A DNA stretch of 64,000 nt from Limonium bicolor (GCA_023374045.1 CM041783.1:95701298-95765297); one strand, 5' to 3'. Positions 23,036 to 34,814 are shown, counted from the first letter of the stretch. Made by a program: numbers and translations. The notes: generated from the sequence alone by a model not told the origin.

Positions 23036-23277
23036 GGGGTATTAAACATCCGATCCGATCAATGTTGTTGGACAATCCGTCATCACCATTTGCACCTCTC
23101 CCTCGTGATTCATTAAATGCCTCTTTATCGATGTCTCCTTCTTTACAGTTAACGAGCAGCCAAGAAGCATCATCCCTGACAAGGACTACTCCGGATGACA
23201 TCAGCCCTACTTCATGTAGTGGTAGTCCATGTCATCAGCCGGTGAGCCAACCTGTTTGTCTCTTTCCCTATAAATAA
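23036..23277 (+). pseudogene. Coding-like exon remnant truncated by the LTR array
   Basis: Right after the LTR end, one frame stays open for about 80 codons to TAA at 23,275-23,277, with a Ser/Pro/Thr-rich, gene-like composition (for example RDSLNASLSMSPSLQL). The 5' part of the frame is lost at the array boundary. I do not recognise the protein. It may be the C-terminal exon of a host gene whose remainder lies left of the array, or chance. Nothing in the window continues it. Confidence 0.4.
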
Positions 23278-23340
23278 CAACCACTACCTCATTTATTATG
23301 GTGATATGCTCATGCACGCATATGCGAGACACATAAATGC

Positions 23341-23406
23341 TCTCTCTCACTCTCTCTCTCTATCTCTCTCTCTCTCTTTCTCTCTATCCCCCACACACAC
23401 ACACAC
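23341..23406. repeat. CT/CA microsatellite
   Basis: Interrupted (CT)n followed by (CA)n, ending near 23,410. It lies in the host-like flank between the A array and the MITE. Confidence 0.92.
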
Positions 23407-23491
23407 AACACACATATACGCACACAGAAATACCCCTAAAGATTATAAAATAATTAAGAAATAATTACATAATTACTAAGGCTAATGAAAT

Positions 23492-23552
23492 AAAAGGGTT
23501 ATTACACCTTACATGATTTTATGGTTCAAAAGGGTTATTACACCTTACATGA
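23492..23552 (+). repeat. Direct repeat of 25 bases
   Basis: AAAGGGTTATTACACCTTAC followed by ATGA occurs at 23,492-23,516 and 23,528-23,552, 36 bases apart. No further copies are seen nearby. Confidence 0.75.
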
Positions 23553-23615
23553 AATAAAAAATTAAGGGAAAATTTAAGGAGTAAATAAAATAAAGTTGAT
23601 GTAACATGTAATATA

Positions 23616-23853
23616 CTCCCTCCGTCCCTAATTGACCTTCCTCTTCACTATTTGGGCTTGTCGTTTGACTTCAATATTTAACATGTAAGATAACATAATT
23701 TTATAAATCTAAGTATTGCAATGGAATCTATATGTGAAAAACTATATGTTGTACAACTTTATTTTATAAAATTATTTTATCTTATATGTTTAATATTGAG
23801 GTGGAAAAACGTGCCAAAAAGCAAACAAGAAGGTCAATTAGGGACGGAGGGAG
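23616..23853. mobile_element. Stowaway-type MITE
   Basis: 238 bp with terminal inverted repeats opening CTCCCTCCGTCCCTAATTGA and closing with its complement (GGGACGGAGGGAG), flanked by TA at 23,614-23,615 and 23,854-23,855. The terminus and the TA target duplication are those of Tc1/mariner-derived Stowaway elements. It has no coding capacity; it would depend on a transposase elsewhere. The inverted repeat extends inward (AATTGACCTTC and GAAGGTCAATT), giving a long hairpin. Confidence 0.93.
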
Positions 23854-24070
23854 TATACAATTACATTAACTAATAGCACAAAATAATATGTGGGAGTTTG
23901 AAAGTTTATCTAACATAATAACATGAAGTGTGAACATTTAATGACTCAAAATGGGATGAATAAAAATGATTCGGGCCATGTTAATTTACCTATATTAGTT
24001 AATAACTAATAGGGCTCAAAAATAGCTAAAATGAAGGGCAAAAATTGGGCCTGTTCGGCCTAGCCCTATA

Positions 24071-27000
24071 TGAAATACCCCAAATCTAATTAATGCCTTA
24101 AAACTATTAAATAATGAAGAATTGATCTAAAAATAGATCATTTTAGTTAAGCATGCTAATTTATACATGCAAACGTTACGTAAATTAATATTACTACGCA
24201 TGTACATGCAAACTCACGCATACAAACGTCACGTAAAAATAGTCGTTTTACCATAAACGCTAACTGACGTAATTTTACTAAACATATTCACGAACTCGTA
24301 CAAACATTTATGTATGATTATTAACAAGGATTAAACTCCTTACATAACTAGCTCGAAAGAGAGAGCGTCAACAAGGAAGATTAATACGAACGTGTATACA
24401 AACGAGCAACGTAAATAATTTACGAATGCCTAAGCATCTATAAATGCTACAATAAATTGAAATACACATTTAGATAAATGTAACAACTTATGTTACACCT
24501 ATTGTATGTATTATGAAAATATAATAACTTATCAAAGGTCAAAGATGCGCACTAAACATCTTGACAAGAAGAACGTTCGTAAAATGCCTTTAAACGTACA
24601 ATTACGCGCGACCTTGTAATATATGAGTCCTATGACCTTTTATACTCAAACCAAATGTTCATACCCTCATTAGGTGACTATACAAACACAGTCCCTAGGT
24701 TATATTCAGTCAAAAACGCAAAACGCTCGGGAGCGCTCACGTACGCCCCTTAAAGCACGAAAAGCCCGGAGAGGTGCCGAGGTGGCAGAACTCCTATATA
24801 ATTCATTCTTAGAGTTCCTAAAATCATTAATAATCATTCTAAAGAGAACCCACGATCTAGTTTCTCAAAATTCAACAAAATCCTCAAGGGGATTTCTTAA
24901 CGCTCCTTTTTGCCCCGGGAGTGTCCCGATAGCCCGGGAATTATGTCATGAGTTGATGTAACCTCATATAACTCAATTTAACACCTTAATATATCATTAT
25001 TTACTATAATAAATGTTTATAAACACTTGGAACTCATATAGACAATTTATTTTCTAAAATATCCTTAGAGCACAAAAACGCACCTTCGGGAGTCACTAAA
25101 ACGCGTTTTACGCAATTACCTTGTAGTTTTTGACATGCCATGAATTATGAATCTTAAATGGGGATGAATTGAACCTCTAAATCAATTAAATGCAGTGTCA
25201 AACAAGGATCTCTATAGGGGCCGATTTTCTACCTAAAAACTGGTATAAAATTTACATTTAAAACTTATAAAAGGCATAGAACATGGTGACTCACCTTCCC
25301 ATGTGCTATAATACTTAATGGCAAAAGAATTTAGGTCTCATTTGACCTCCATGCTGTCGAAATTCTGCCAGAAAACAAGGCCATGTTAGCTACAAAAACA
25401 AAAATGATTAAAGCAAAAAGTAGATCTAGATTCTACTTTTTGATTTCTTAAATTCAAGTGACCATCCCTTGCTTGTCCATGGCTCTTAGATGCCGATTGA
25501 GAGGCTCCAATATACCCTAGAAATCGGCCACCTACAAGGGAAGAAGAAGACTAGCCTTAACATTGAAAAATCAAAGAAAAAAACCTAACCTAACTTACCT
25601 TGTCATTTAGCTTCCATTATTTCTTCCACCTTGCTTTGCTTTGTAACATGGCCGATTGGGTACCTTAATTTAGGGACTTTGGAGCCTAATAAACTAAAGG
25701 AAAACAATTAACAAAATCATGACCTAACATGCCATATGATAATGTCTAGAATAAACAAGTCAAATTACCAAAATTCAAGCTTAACCATACGGTTGCATCT
25801 CCATTCCTTTCACACATTGCAACCGGTTGGTAAGCATTCTCTCTTCTCCTTTCATCTTCTTCCTTTGAAGCTCTTAAGTCCATTAATGCAGATTTAACTT
25901 CTAACTTCATCCTTAAGGTAATTTCCTAGCATTTCTTATCAAGCCTTGTAGCAAAACTCTTCCTAGTACACCTACAAGCATTCAGCATCAATTAATACTC
26001 CAAGGAGGTTGTCTAAATCAACATTAATCCAAGGAGCATCTCAAGGTTACCTTAAGGTATTTTTCATGCTTGAAAATCCTTAAAGCACATTTTTATGTGT
26101 AACCGAATTCTACTTCTTCTAAGGCTCTTTTCTTCTTCATTTTCATGAAGGAAAGTTTGTTCTTCATCCATCTTAAGTGTGCCGAAATCCTAAGGAGAAA
26201 AGCTTAAGGTAAATCCTTGGAAAACTACTTACAAATCTACTTAAGATCTTTGTTAAAGGTCTAACTCCTAAACTCCTCCACCTCTTGCATAAAAACCGAA
26301 GTGGAGCATCAAATTCCTTTAGAGAAAGCTTGGAGATTCAAGAAGAGTTCAAGCACTTAACCATCCTTATTAAGAAGTAAGTTTACTAAGCTAATCTTTA
26401 TGTTTTAAGCTTGGTTAAGCTTCTAAAAATTATACAAAAATTAAGTACACCTTCTAAGGAGTCTAAAACCGAAACTACATGGTAACGTGTACCAAAAATA
26501 TAATCTATAACATACATGGAAAATATTTACCTTAAGACACATTTTTGTGTCACAAAATTAATCTATGTTAAATACAAATTCAAGCCGAATTGTCAAGGGC
26601 AAAAATGCTCTATTTTGAGCTAAAAATCAATATAAGACATTACAATAATTTTTACATGAGTTATATGACTCATATGAATTTATGTATAATTATTTTGACA
26701 TATAAATCTACTTTTATATACTTTATGGTAACTTAAAAATTATGGCCGAATGGCCTTGGTGAAGAATAGGTTTTAATGAGCTACTTATGTATATAAACTT
26801 ATATTATAAAGTTTGGTGAGTTAAAAATATTTTATTAGTGCTTAAATGGCTAATTAATTAAGTTATGTGACTAAATTGTAAATTTTACAAAGTTTGGTGT
26901 ATATATGATGAAAGTCGAGAGTTAAGGGTATCTTTGGAGTAATTATGATATAATATAAGGTTAGGTATTAAGTTTATGAATTTTAGAGAATTTAAACAAG

Positions 27001-27502
27001 TGTTAAAATAACAATTTATAAAGTTTTGGGCTATTATGTAATTTATAAAAGTTATTATGAAAATTTGGAGTTTAATATGGGGCGAATCCATAATTAAGAG
27101 AATTATAAAGTACACTTCTGAAATTTAGAGAATAAAATATTTAAACTATAGTTTATAAGTTATTAAGTAACTATTATAAAGTTTTGGGGCAAAATTGTAA
27201 TTTTTGGAAAGAATGGTGTAAAGCCAAGATTCATATAAGTTTATGGGTACATTAATGCATTAAGTATAAAATTTGACCTTGGTCAAAATGTTGACCGAAA
27301 ACTTTGGGTTAAAATGATTTATGACATGAAATATTAAGTTCATAAAAGTTTTGGGGTGATTATGTAATTTATAAGAGTTTAACTATAAAACCGGATCTTA
27401 TATGGGGCGAAAGCATAATTTGTAGAAATATAAATGTCCACTTGGTAATTAAGGAAATTAAATATTAAAACTGTAGTTTATAAGTTAATATGTAACTTAT
27501 AT
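24071..27502 (+). repeat. Family D LTR, 5' segment
   Basis: AT-rich, noncoding 5' part of the D LTR, ending at the TATAT target site of element B (27,498-27,502). Short imperfect repeats built on AAAGTTTTGGGG and ATTATGTAATTTATAA recur from about 27,000 to 27,380. Short open frames here are not supported as genes. Confidence 0.82.
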
Positions 27503-29534
27503 TTTAATACCCCGGATCTAAAAATGGTGATTAAATTACTCTAATAAAATTTTTAAGGGCCTAATGGTGCCTAAAGAGTATTGGTAAAAAGAATAAAACC
27601 AAAAGAAAAGAGAAAACGCTTGAAAAGCGAAAAACGCTAAAATGCGCATTAAATGAGTATGAGATATATGATCTCGAGAGGGTCCGAGATGGATTCCTAA
27701 GGCTTAGTTAGGCCTAATTAGTATACGGGAATGATTCCCGAAGAAAACGGATCCAAATAATGGATTAAAACGCTAATTAAGCATAAAAGCACGTTTTTCG
27801 AGAAAACCCGAAAACATGACTTTAAGTGGTCAAATGGACCCGTAAAAATTATAGTTGATTAAATAACTATAATTAAGTATTAATGGAAGCTTAATAGCCA
27901 TTAAAAATAAAGAAACAAGAAAAATCCGAAAAACGGGCCCGGTTAGTGAATAGTGCTAAACCGGGTAAATTATCGAGCGTTTCCTGTAAAAAAAAATGAA
28001 AAACGCTACCAGTTAGTATTTTGTGTGGGGCCGGTTTTAATTGGTACTCATACATGTCTTTAAATAAACAAGCTAGTTTATTTAGTCACAAAAGGACAAA
28101 ATATTAAAGTAAAGGGAGTGAATAGTTAAATGAGATATTAATACCCTCACTCCCCATTCTCTTCTATCTCTCACGATAATTCTTCCCCCACCAGAGCTTC
28201 TTCTTCTTCATTCTCTGTATATGGCGATTCCATACGTGAGCAAACAGCCCCTCTTCAACCTCTTCTCAGTTGCTCATTTCTTCACCGAATCGCACAAAAA
28301 TTATACCGTTAGATTCGTATCGGCGAGGGCTACGTTTTCCACCCCTCAAAATCTCGATTCCTCCACCTTCACTTCCATGGGTGTTGGGCCTTTTGAAGCT
28401 TGAAGAGCTTATTTTGACTCTCCATCATCTCCTTAATGTTCTAAGGTAAGAATATAGGCCAAAGCTCATCATTCCTAGCTTGTTCTTGCAATTTGGAAAA
28501 TTTTCCCACGTTGAAAATTTTCTTCCATTTCAGTCGGTTTCTTCATGTCCTTGTGGAGTGGTGGAACTTCATCATTTTGATTGCCTAACTCTCCATTTGG
28601 ATACCTTAAGGTAATACCTAAGCTAAACCTTGAAAACTAGCTCCTTGAAATATATTAGGTTATGTGGAAAATATTGAAACTTACTTGTTGATGTGTGTGC
28701 GGGGATATGGTTGTAGTTGGCAATCTATGCTCCTTTGTTTGGTGTGAGAACAAGAAGTGAAAGAGAGAACAAGATAAAGAAGAAGAAGAAGGGTGAAAAC
28801 CGAAATGAACAAGGTAAAAAGCTTACCTTGTGATAGTTTTATTTGCCTTGGGGAAACTTATGTTGGGGCTGTATAAACAACCTTGAGCTTGAGTAGTAAT
28901 GATACTACAATATTGAGTTGAAAGAGAATGTTTAAATGAGGTTTATGTGTGCAAATAAACCTAGAAACTAAACTAGTGTACATGTGTAAACAAGAGGGAA
29001 ATTTGGAGTATTGTAGTTGTTTTGTTTCATTAAACAGGAATGAAGAAGTGTTTATGAGCTGTTTTATGTGTGGTGAATATGCTTGAGAAGTAGGCAAATG
29101 CTGTCAAAATTTCCTTGGAGATTATGAACTTGGGTGTTCCATTATAAGGAAGGAACTAGTTGGTTTAAGAAGTGTTAGGTGAGTGATTAATGGTTTGAAA
29201 ACCAAACCAAGAAGAAGAGTGTGTTAGCAGTGAGGATAATGTCATTTGGGTGCTGGTAATGGCATTAATGAATGAAGTATTGAATGGTGGGAGGCAACAC
29301 CAAAATCTGTTACAAGAGTATTAGAAAACAAGGAAACAAGTTATGAAAGTGTAAGTGAATTTTGGGTGAAAATAATTAGAATTGATTAGTGTACTTGGTG
29401 GTTGGTTAAGGTGGTTAGGTGGGTAATTAGATGCTAAAACATGTGGATTTTAGTTGGTGAAGATGGGTTTCAATGGGTTAAGAGATAACCTGTAACAGAT
29501 TAAGAAACTGTCAAATTGGTAAAATCTGTAGCAG

Positions 29535-29789
29535 GGTCCGGGACCTAGTCCATGGACAAAGTCCCGGACCACCCCCTGTTTTCTTACCGAGAGTTCAATG
29601 CCCACCTTGGTCCGGGACTTAAGATGAGGACAAGGTCCCGGACCACCCCATTTATTTAGGCCGAGAGTGCAAGCCGTGTTTGTCCGGGACTTGGGATAGG
29701 GACAAGGTCCCGGACCAGTGTTGAAATTCCACCCGAGAGTTGTGATGAGTATTGGTCCGGGACTTAGGGTAAGGACCAAGTCCCGGACC
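29535..29789 (+). repeat. Array of four hairpin repeats, ~73-bp period (B 5' LTR)
   Basis: Four dyads at 29,535-29,570, 29,609-29,644, 29,682-29,716 and 29,754-29,789. The left arm is GGTCCGGGACTT-like, the right arm AAGTCCCGGACC-like, with a loop of about 14 bases. Between them lie unrelated spacers containing CCGAGAGT. The equivalent array in the 3' LTR is 38,920-39,175. Confidence 0.9.
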
Positions 29790-31479
29790 ACCCCCAGAAT
29801 CATGCCGTGAGTGTTTTAAAGGTTGTAAATGATGGGGGTTTGAGTGTTAATGATGTTATAAGATGTTAAGGCCTTGTTTGGTGACATGTAAAGGCCCTAG
29901 GAAGTGTAAAAGTGTTAGAAGTGATTGAGAAGTGAGAACTCAAATTAACAAAAGTAAAACCGAGATAACGGGATAACGGGGTAAACGGGAGTAGCATTTA
30001 ATAATGTACCGTATGAGCTTAGTATTAATAATAATGTTTGAAACATTATCAGAGATCGTGCGTGACCCGAGCATGGTGAGATGACACGGTAAAGTAAAAA
30101 CCCCGGTGAAAGGTATGATTTTCTCATGCCCCGTATGCTAACCGAGTTACTCTGATTTGTGTGTTTGTGTGCCGGCTTAATCAAGATTAAAGCATGAAAA
30201 TAATCCCTTGTTTGATTATGCATGCATTGTTGTATGTTGAATGAGCTAACATACTTGTATGCCGGCGTGGTCTAACTTAGTGCATAGACCGACTCTTAGT
30301 GAGTACTGATTGACTAGAAACCCGTTGAACGGGTAGTCACATAACCAATGGTATTATGCAAACACACACAAGCTATCGATTAAAGTATAACGATAACGCA
30401 AACATATGAACTCCCTAGAACGTGAGGAGATGTGCGGGTTGAGTAAATACCCGATAACGGTTAGTAAACCTTATTGAAACAATCCACGGAATAAATATGA
30501 GTGGAGGGATAAACGACCTCCATCGAGAGGATCGAAGTTAGTCCAATAATGTAAACATATAAGAAAGGTAAAAGGGACCTAAGAGACTATGTGACTCCCT
30601 TGAGATACGGTCGACCTCTTATATGAGGAATTTTACCCGGTATAAGAAAATATCCTATGTATAATCATATGATTGTGAGGGTAACCCTTAAACCTAAGAT
30701 TACCCGAAATTAAGTAAAGTTCCCAAGGTCATTAGAAACATCGAGAATGATGCTTCTAGACTAATATACATGATATTATTATAACTCCGAGAGAGGAGTG
30801 TACGGGAACGAGAGTAGTCCGAGAGTAGTCGGACCTAAGTAAAAGAGATAGGAACTAAGAGAGAGTTCCGTGAGCTAGTTGAACCTTCCCACCATGCTAG
30901 ACCCAGAGTAGGGTCGAAACCGGGGAAGTAAGACTATGCTAGAGAGCCATGAGTTTTGGCTTAAGTATGTATAAGAGTAACAAGCGTGACGTAGGAGACC
31001 TGTAGTGTCTCGAGAATCTACAAGAGCTTGAGTATGAATGACCCAAGAGTGTGGGTGAGTTAAATAACCCAAGAGTGTGGGTGAGATAATGAGTAAAACC
31101 CGAGAGAAAGGGGCGAGTATATGAATGTGTAACCCGAGAGAATGGGTAAGTATAAGAATGAGTAGCCCAAGAGAATGGGTGTGTATACGAATAAGTAACC
31201 CGAGAGAGCGGGTGAGGTATCGAATAAGTAAACAAGGCATAGTGAGGAATAACCCTCAATGCCTAAGAGTAACCAGTTACCACTAACAACATTGTTATGT
31301 TAGTTAGGAATCGTGTTCCGTGATTGGATGTAGATTCCTTGTGTGATATACATATATATTGTATTGCCATGATGCATGTTGTTTGATTAAAATGAACTCC
31401 ATGTATATCCGACCCAAAGTAGTCGGCGTACCGCGGTTAGCACGCGGTATATGCGAATTTCATGCGCAGCGTAAGTTGA

Positions 31480-31491
31480 CCCCCTAGGGGG
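31480..31491. promoter_or_regulatory. Palindrome CCCCCTAGGGGG in B 5' LTR
   Basis: Perfect 12-bp palindrome within a block conserved between B and C (CTGACC before it, AACGTTTTTAGTGTGCAGGTAC after it). Other copies: 40,878-40,889, 45,321-45,332 and 57,056-57,067. The following CAG|GTAC resembles a 3' splice-site context; function unproven. Confidence 0.75.
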
Positions 31492-31737
31492 AACGTTTTT
31501 AGTGTGCAGGTACTTGAAGCTGACCACCGTTCGAGAGAGTAGGACGGGGACTGCTGTGAGCATGGGTAGTTAGATTGTAATTACTTATGCGTTTGAATGA
31601 GGTGTAAGTCCGAGTATGTTATCGGCATCCGTATATTGTAGACTCGGTATAGTAAAGTAAGGAATTGAGTATTGTGCTATATGAAGTACTCGGTTGTTCC
31701 AGTCCATCAGACCGTTACTGTATGTGAGTCAGGCCTG

Positions 31738-31759
31738 GTTAGCCACGAGGGTGGCTAAC
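31738..31759 (+). other. U5 hairpin (B 5' LTR)
   Basis: Arms GTTAGCCAC and GTGGCTAAC with loop GAGG, followed by GGCGTTGTA. C and D have the same hairpin with a paired change (GTTAGTCAC and GTGACTAAC). 3' LTR copy at 41,136-41,157. Confidence 0.8.
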
Positions 31760-31866
31760 GGCGTTGTATCACCCTCTGTTGTATTTGAATTCCGCTGCGA
31801 GCTTAATGGTAAATTGTAACAGTTTAAGAGGTAATGATGAGATTAGCAGTTGGGGTGTTACAAAAA

Positions 31867-31894
31867 TGGTATCAGAGCGAAGTATCGCTCTGAT
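31867..31894 (+). promoter_or_regulatory. Primer binding site in a hairpin (B)
   Basis: TGGTATCAGAGC (31,867-31,878), complementary to the tRNA-iMet 3' end, lies four A's after the LTR. Its 3' ten bases form the arm ATCAGAGCGA that pairs perfectly with TCGCTCTGAT (31,885-31,894) around loop AGTA. The second arm copies the tRNA 3' strand that would bind here. Confidence 0.88.
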
Positions 31895-32812
31895 GACTGG
31901 AAATACCGAGCTTAGGAAATACCGAGTTAGGAATTAGAGACTTAGGGCTATGGGTTGAGTGGTAGCGTGAGAGATGCGCTAGATAGGAACTTCCAGTATG
32001 TTCTGGATACCTACAATACCAAACCCGCCCCCACAACCCCCGTATTAAAAGTTCGGGAAAGAACGCCAAAAAGACGGGAAACCCGATCTGGCACTTACAA
32101 ACTATTTCAAAATGAACTAGAACCTGTCATGCGGTAGATCCCGAGAACCGGAAACCCCGGAGGCGGATCCCGCTGGAATGACAATAACCGCACATAATGG
32201 CGAGAGACCGAGAAATCCTAATCCAAGGAGACCGAAATCTGTGGCAACTTGGGGCGACATGCTTAGCAGTCGCGAGAACCTAGCTAGCCGAGCAGTAGCA
32301 AGAAGAAAGCACTAACCGTGCAAGAAGGCGGATTAATGAGAAGCAATGATAATAACAAAAACCGAGACACATGTCTACGGACCGCCATAACTAAAATAAT
32401 ACCATCAACGGTACACTAACCGACTAAGAATCTAGTCAAGAGTAGATACACCCACCCTGCCACACCCGAAGAGGTTGCAATACCTAACGGGCACAGCTTA
32501 GACAGCTACGAGCATAGCTACGGGATATACCCGAATGGGACTACCAAAGTGGTACCTAAATAAGTTAAACCTCGGTAACCACAGTAAAGACGTGGGAACG
32601 AGCAACGAGGTAAAGCCTAGAATTAAAGTAATTAAGGAACTCCGAGAATGGAGAAGCACCTAAGGAATGACAGTCATGTCAAGGTGAATGAGAATCAGCT
32701 CCAAGGAGCAGTCATCCAACTAGGGGATCAAGGAAGAGCCAACGAGGCTACCAATTACAATGTGAACAATACCGTGACCGGTATGAGTTAACCCAAAAAC
32801 TGCCTATACCGC

Positions 32813-32832
32813 GCACTTGCCTCGGCAAGTGC
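32813..32832. other. Conserved hairpin GCACTTGCC (B)
   Basis: Arms GCACTTGCC and GGCAAGTGC with a two-base gap TC. C has the same arms with GT (plus strand) between them at 55,582-55,601. Confidence 0.75.
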
Positions 32833-34740
32833 AGTATAACGGACAGCTAAGAAGAGCTTTGACAAGCGACCAGTACTTAGCAAGTACCAAGACGGCAAGA
32901 GAAGCCAATATAGCATCACAAACCCTAAAGAAATTCTGAAATGAAACTTCGGAAAGGCCTGACAGCCTGACCACTTTATTGAGGAGCATACCGGTCGGCG
33001 AGAAGCTAGACCCGGTAAGAAGCAACCGGCAAGGGAATGCCATGAAGATTTTATTTTCTAAACTCAAATTTTTCTTTAAAAACGCAAGTTTTCCAAAAAC
33101 CCCCAAATTCTAAAACCAAACCAGAGAGCCATGGTAAATCATCATAGGACGATACAAGAGGAGTTGGCAACAGAATACTTCACTTAGGCGTGACCGACAC
33201 TACGAGTGTACACAAATGAGACATGGAACGACCGCACTCCAAAGGAGCTTGCGGGCCTGACAGACCAATTATGAGTTAGTTGGGTAAGTGGTAACGTATC
33301 AATAAGATACTCCATGTATGTATACAAGTAGAGTACGGAACACGGGAAGTAGCCCACTCCATACTACGGACGAAAGAGCCAATTCAAACCGAGACAGTTG
33401 GACACCTCGAATGATCGAAGAACACAAAGAAGCTTACTAAGCTAAAGGAGTCAAGAATCCAGTAGGATGATGGAGCTAAGAACATAACGTTAAGAAGTGC
33501 GAGAAGCACAGAGTATTAAGCACAGACATTGGATATGTCTCCGGAAATACTTAATAACTGGAATATATACCAGTGTAAGCAATAAGATGAATGCCTTAAT
33601 TGATCATATCAATGTTTGATAAACGGGATAGAATTCCCACAGTATATCTCACTAAGAGAATAACGACCTAATTAAGTAGGTAAAGGAAAAGTATTAATAC
33701 TCTACCCAATAACGGGAGACATTACAACCCTAAACGGGATAGTTTGAATTAGACATAGCCGCAAGGCGAAGTCACAACCGAACATAACCATGAGTACAAG
33801 CCAGATGTAATGGCATTACTCAGTAACACCCAGGAGCAATCCGAAAGGGTGCCGGAGTCAACAGTAGTTGAACGAAACATCGTGTTGAGAACACAAGTGT
33901 TTAAGCAAACACTCGGGTAGAACCCGAAGGGATCCCTCGTAACATGGGATACCCTAAAATGCTAGAGGGCATGACTTAGTATCAAAATACTTTAAGGGTC
34001 TTCCATGTTTGGAAGCGTGATGAAACTACCATATCAAAACCCAGTAATACCTCCAAACCATTTAATGGTATACGGAGAAGCGGAAACCTGTATAAACAGC
34101 CCGCATGGAGCATGGCGAGCAATGTGGCTTATAAGCCGGTAAACTAACTGCAACTTGTAGATCTAAACGTTCTAAACCTATGCATAGAGGCATAAGAGGA
34201 ACAGTGGAGAATGAACCACTACCTTAGAATGGGGATACCACTTGTTATTATGGGGCCTATGGAGCGGCATTTGCGTGAATCCTCCAGAGAAAGGCTACCA
34301 CCTAGTATGTTGTGAAACCGCTAGAGCGGTGTAGTAAAACTTGAGCATGTGTATATTGCCAATGAGTATATGAACAATAGTAGAGTATAAAGAGGAACCT
34401 CGATAGCAGCAATTCGAACCGAAGAGTAATCGGCTGAGTAGTAAACACTGTATGTGTGCAATATGAACTGCTGAGTAAGCAGCGCGCAAGTGCGCAGAGA
34501 GACTTTAAGAATAACGTATTTCATTGAGCCAAGTGAATGGCAAGCCATAGTATAAATGGCGGGAGTACATGAGCAGAAGCTAAAGTAGTAGCGGATGCCT
34601 TATAAGCGAATGTTGTTAATGAGTAGAACATGGTACGCAGCAAGCAACCATTGTAAGAATATAGCCAATTCATGATATGAAGTTGACGAGAAAATGTGGT
34701 AAGGAGACATAATCATTCCTATCCCATGAGAGATTTACTG

Positions 34741-34814
34741 CCAAGGGTTTACGCTTCTGCACTCTGTATGACTGAGTGTTTTGGTATTGCACTTGTGCGG
34801 TGATGATCGAGTGG
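34741..34814 (+). repeat. Conserved GCACTCTGTA block (B)
   Basis: Internal-region copy of the block at 17,871-17,951: ACGCTTCTGCACTCTGTA, TGACTGAGTGTTTTGGTATTG, then CACTTGTGCGGTGATGATC. CACTC and GAGTG can pair. Confidence 0.8.

Larger units (their letters stand above)
27503..31862 (+). repeat. Element B 5' LTR
   Basis: 4,360 bp. Recognisable parts: an inverted repeat around 27,976-28,012 (AGCGTTT and AAACGCT), also present in C's LTR; a hairpin array at 29,535-29,789; palindrome CCCCCTAGGGGG at 31,480-31,491 followed by TTTTTAGTGTGCAGGTAC; a U5 hairpin at 31,738-31,759; U5 box TTCCGCTGC at 31,790-31,798; end GGGGTGTTACA. Small open frames (for example near 28,221) are broken in the 3' LTR by one-base indels and are not supported. 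Confidence 0.9.

Noticed and set aside
23427..23510. AGAAATACCCC to TTATTACA as a tiny LTR
   Set aside because: First base is wrong, no target duplication, no primer site or purine tract, and no second copy in the window.
28221..28403. 60-residue open frame in the B 5' LTR
   Set aside because: The same position in the 3' LTR is frameshifted by one base, and no domain is recognisable.
30875..31259. Ser/Leu/His-rich frames on the minus strand of the B LTRs
   Set aside because: They come from short AACCCGAGAG/TGGGTGAG repeats and differ between the two LTRs by indels.
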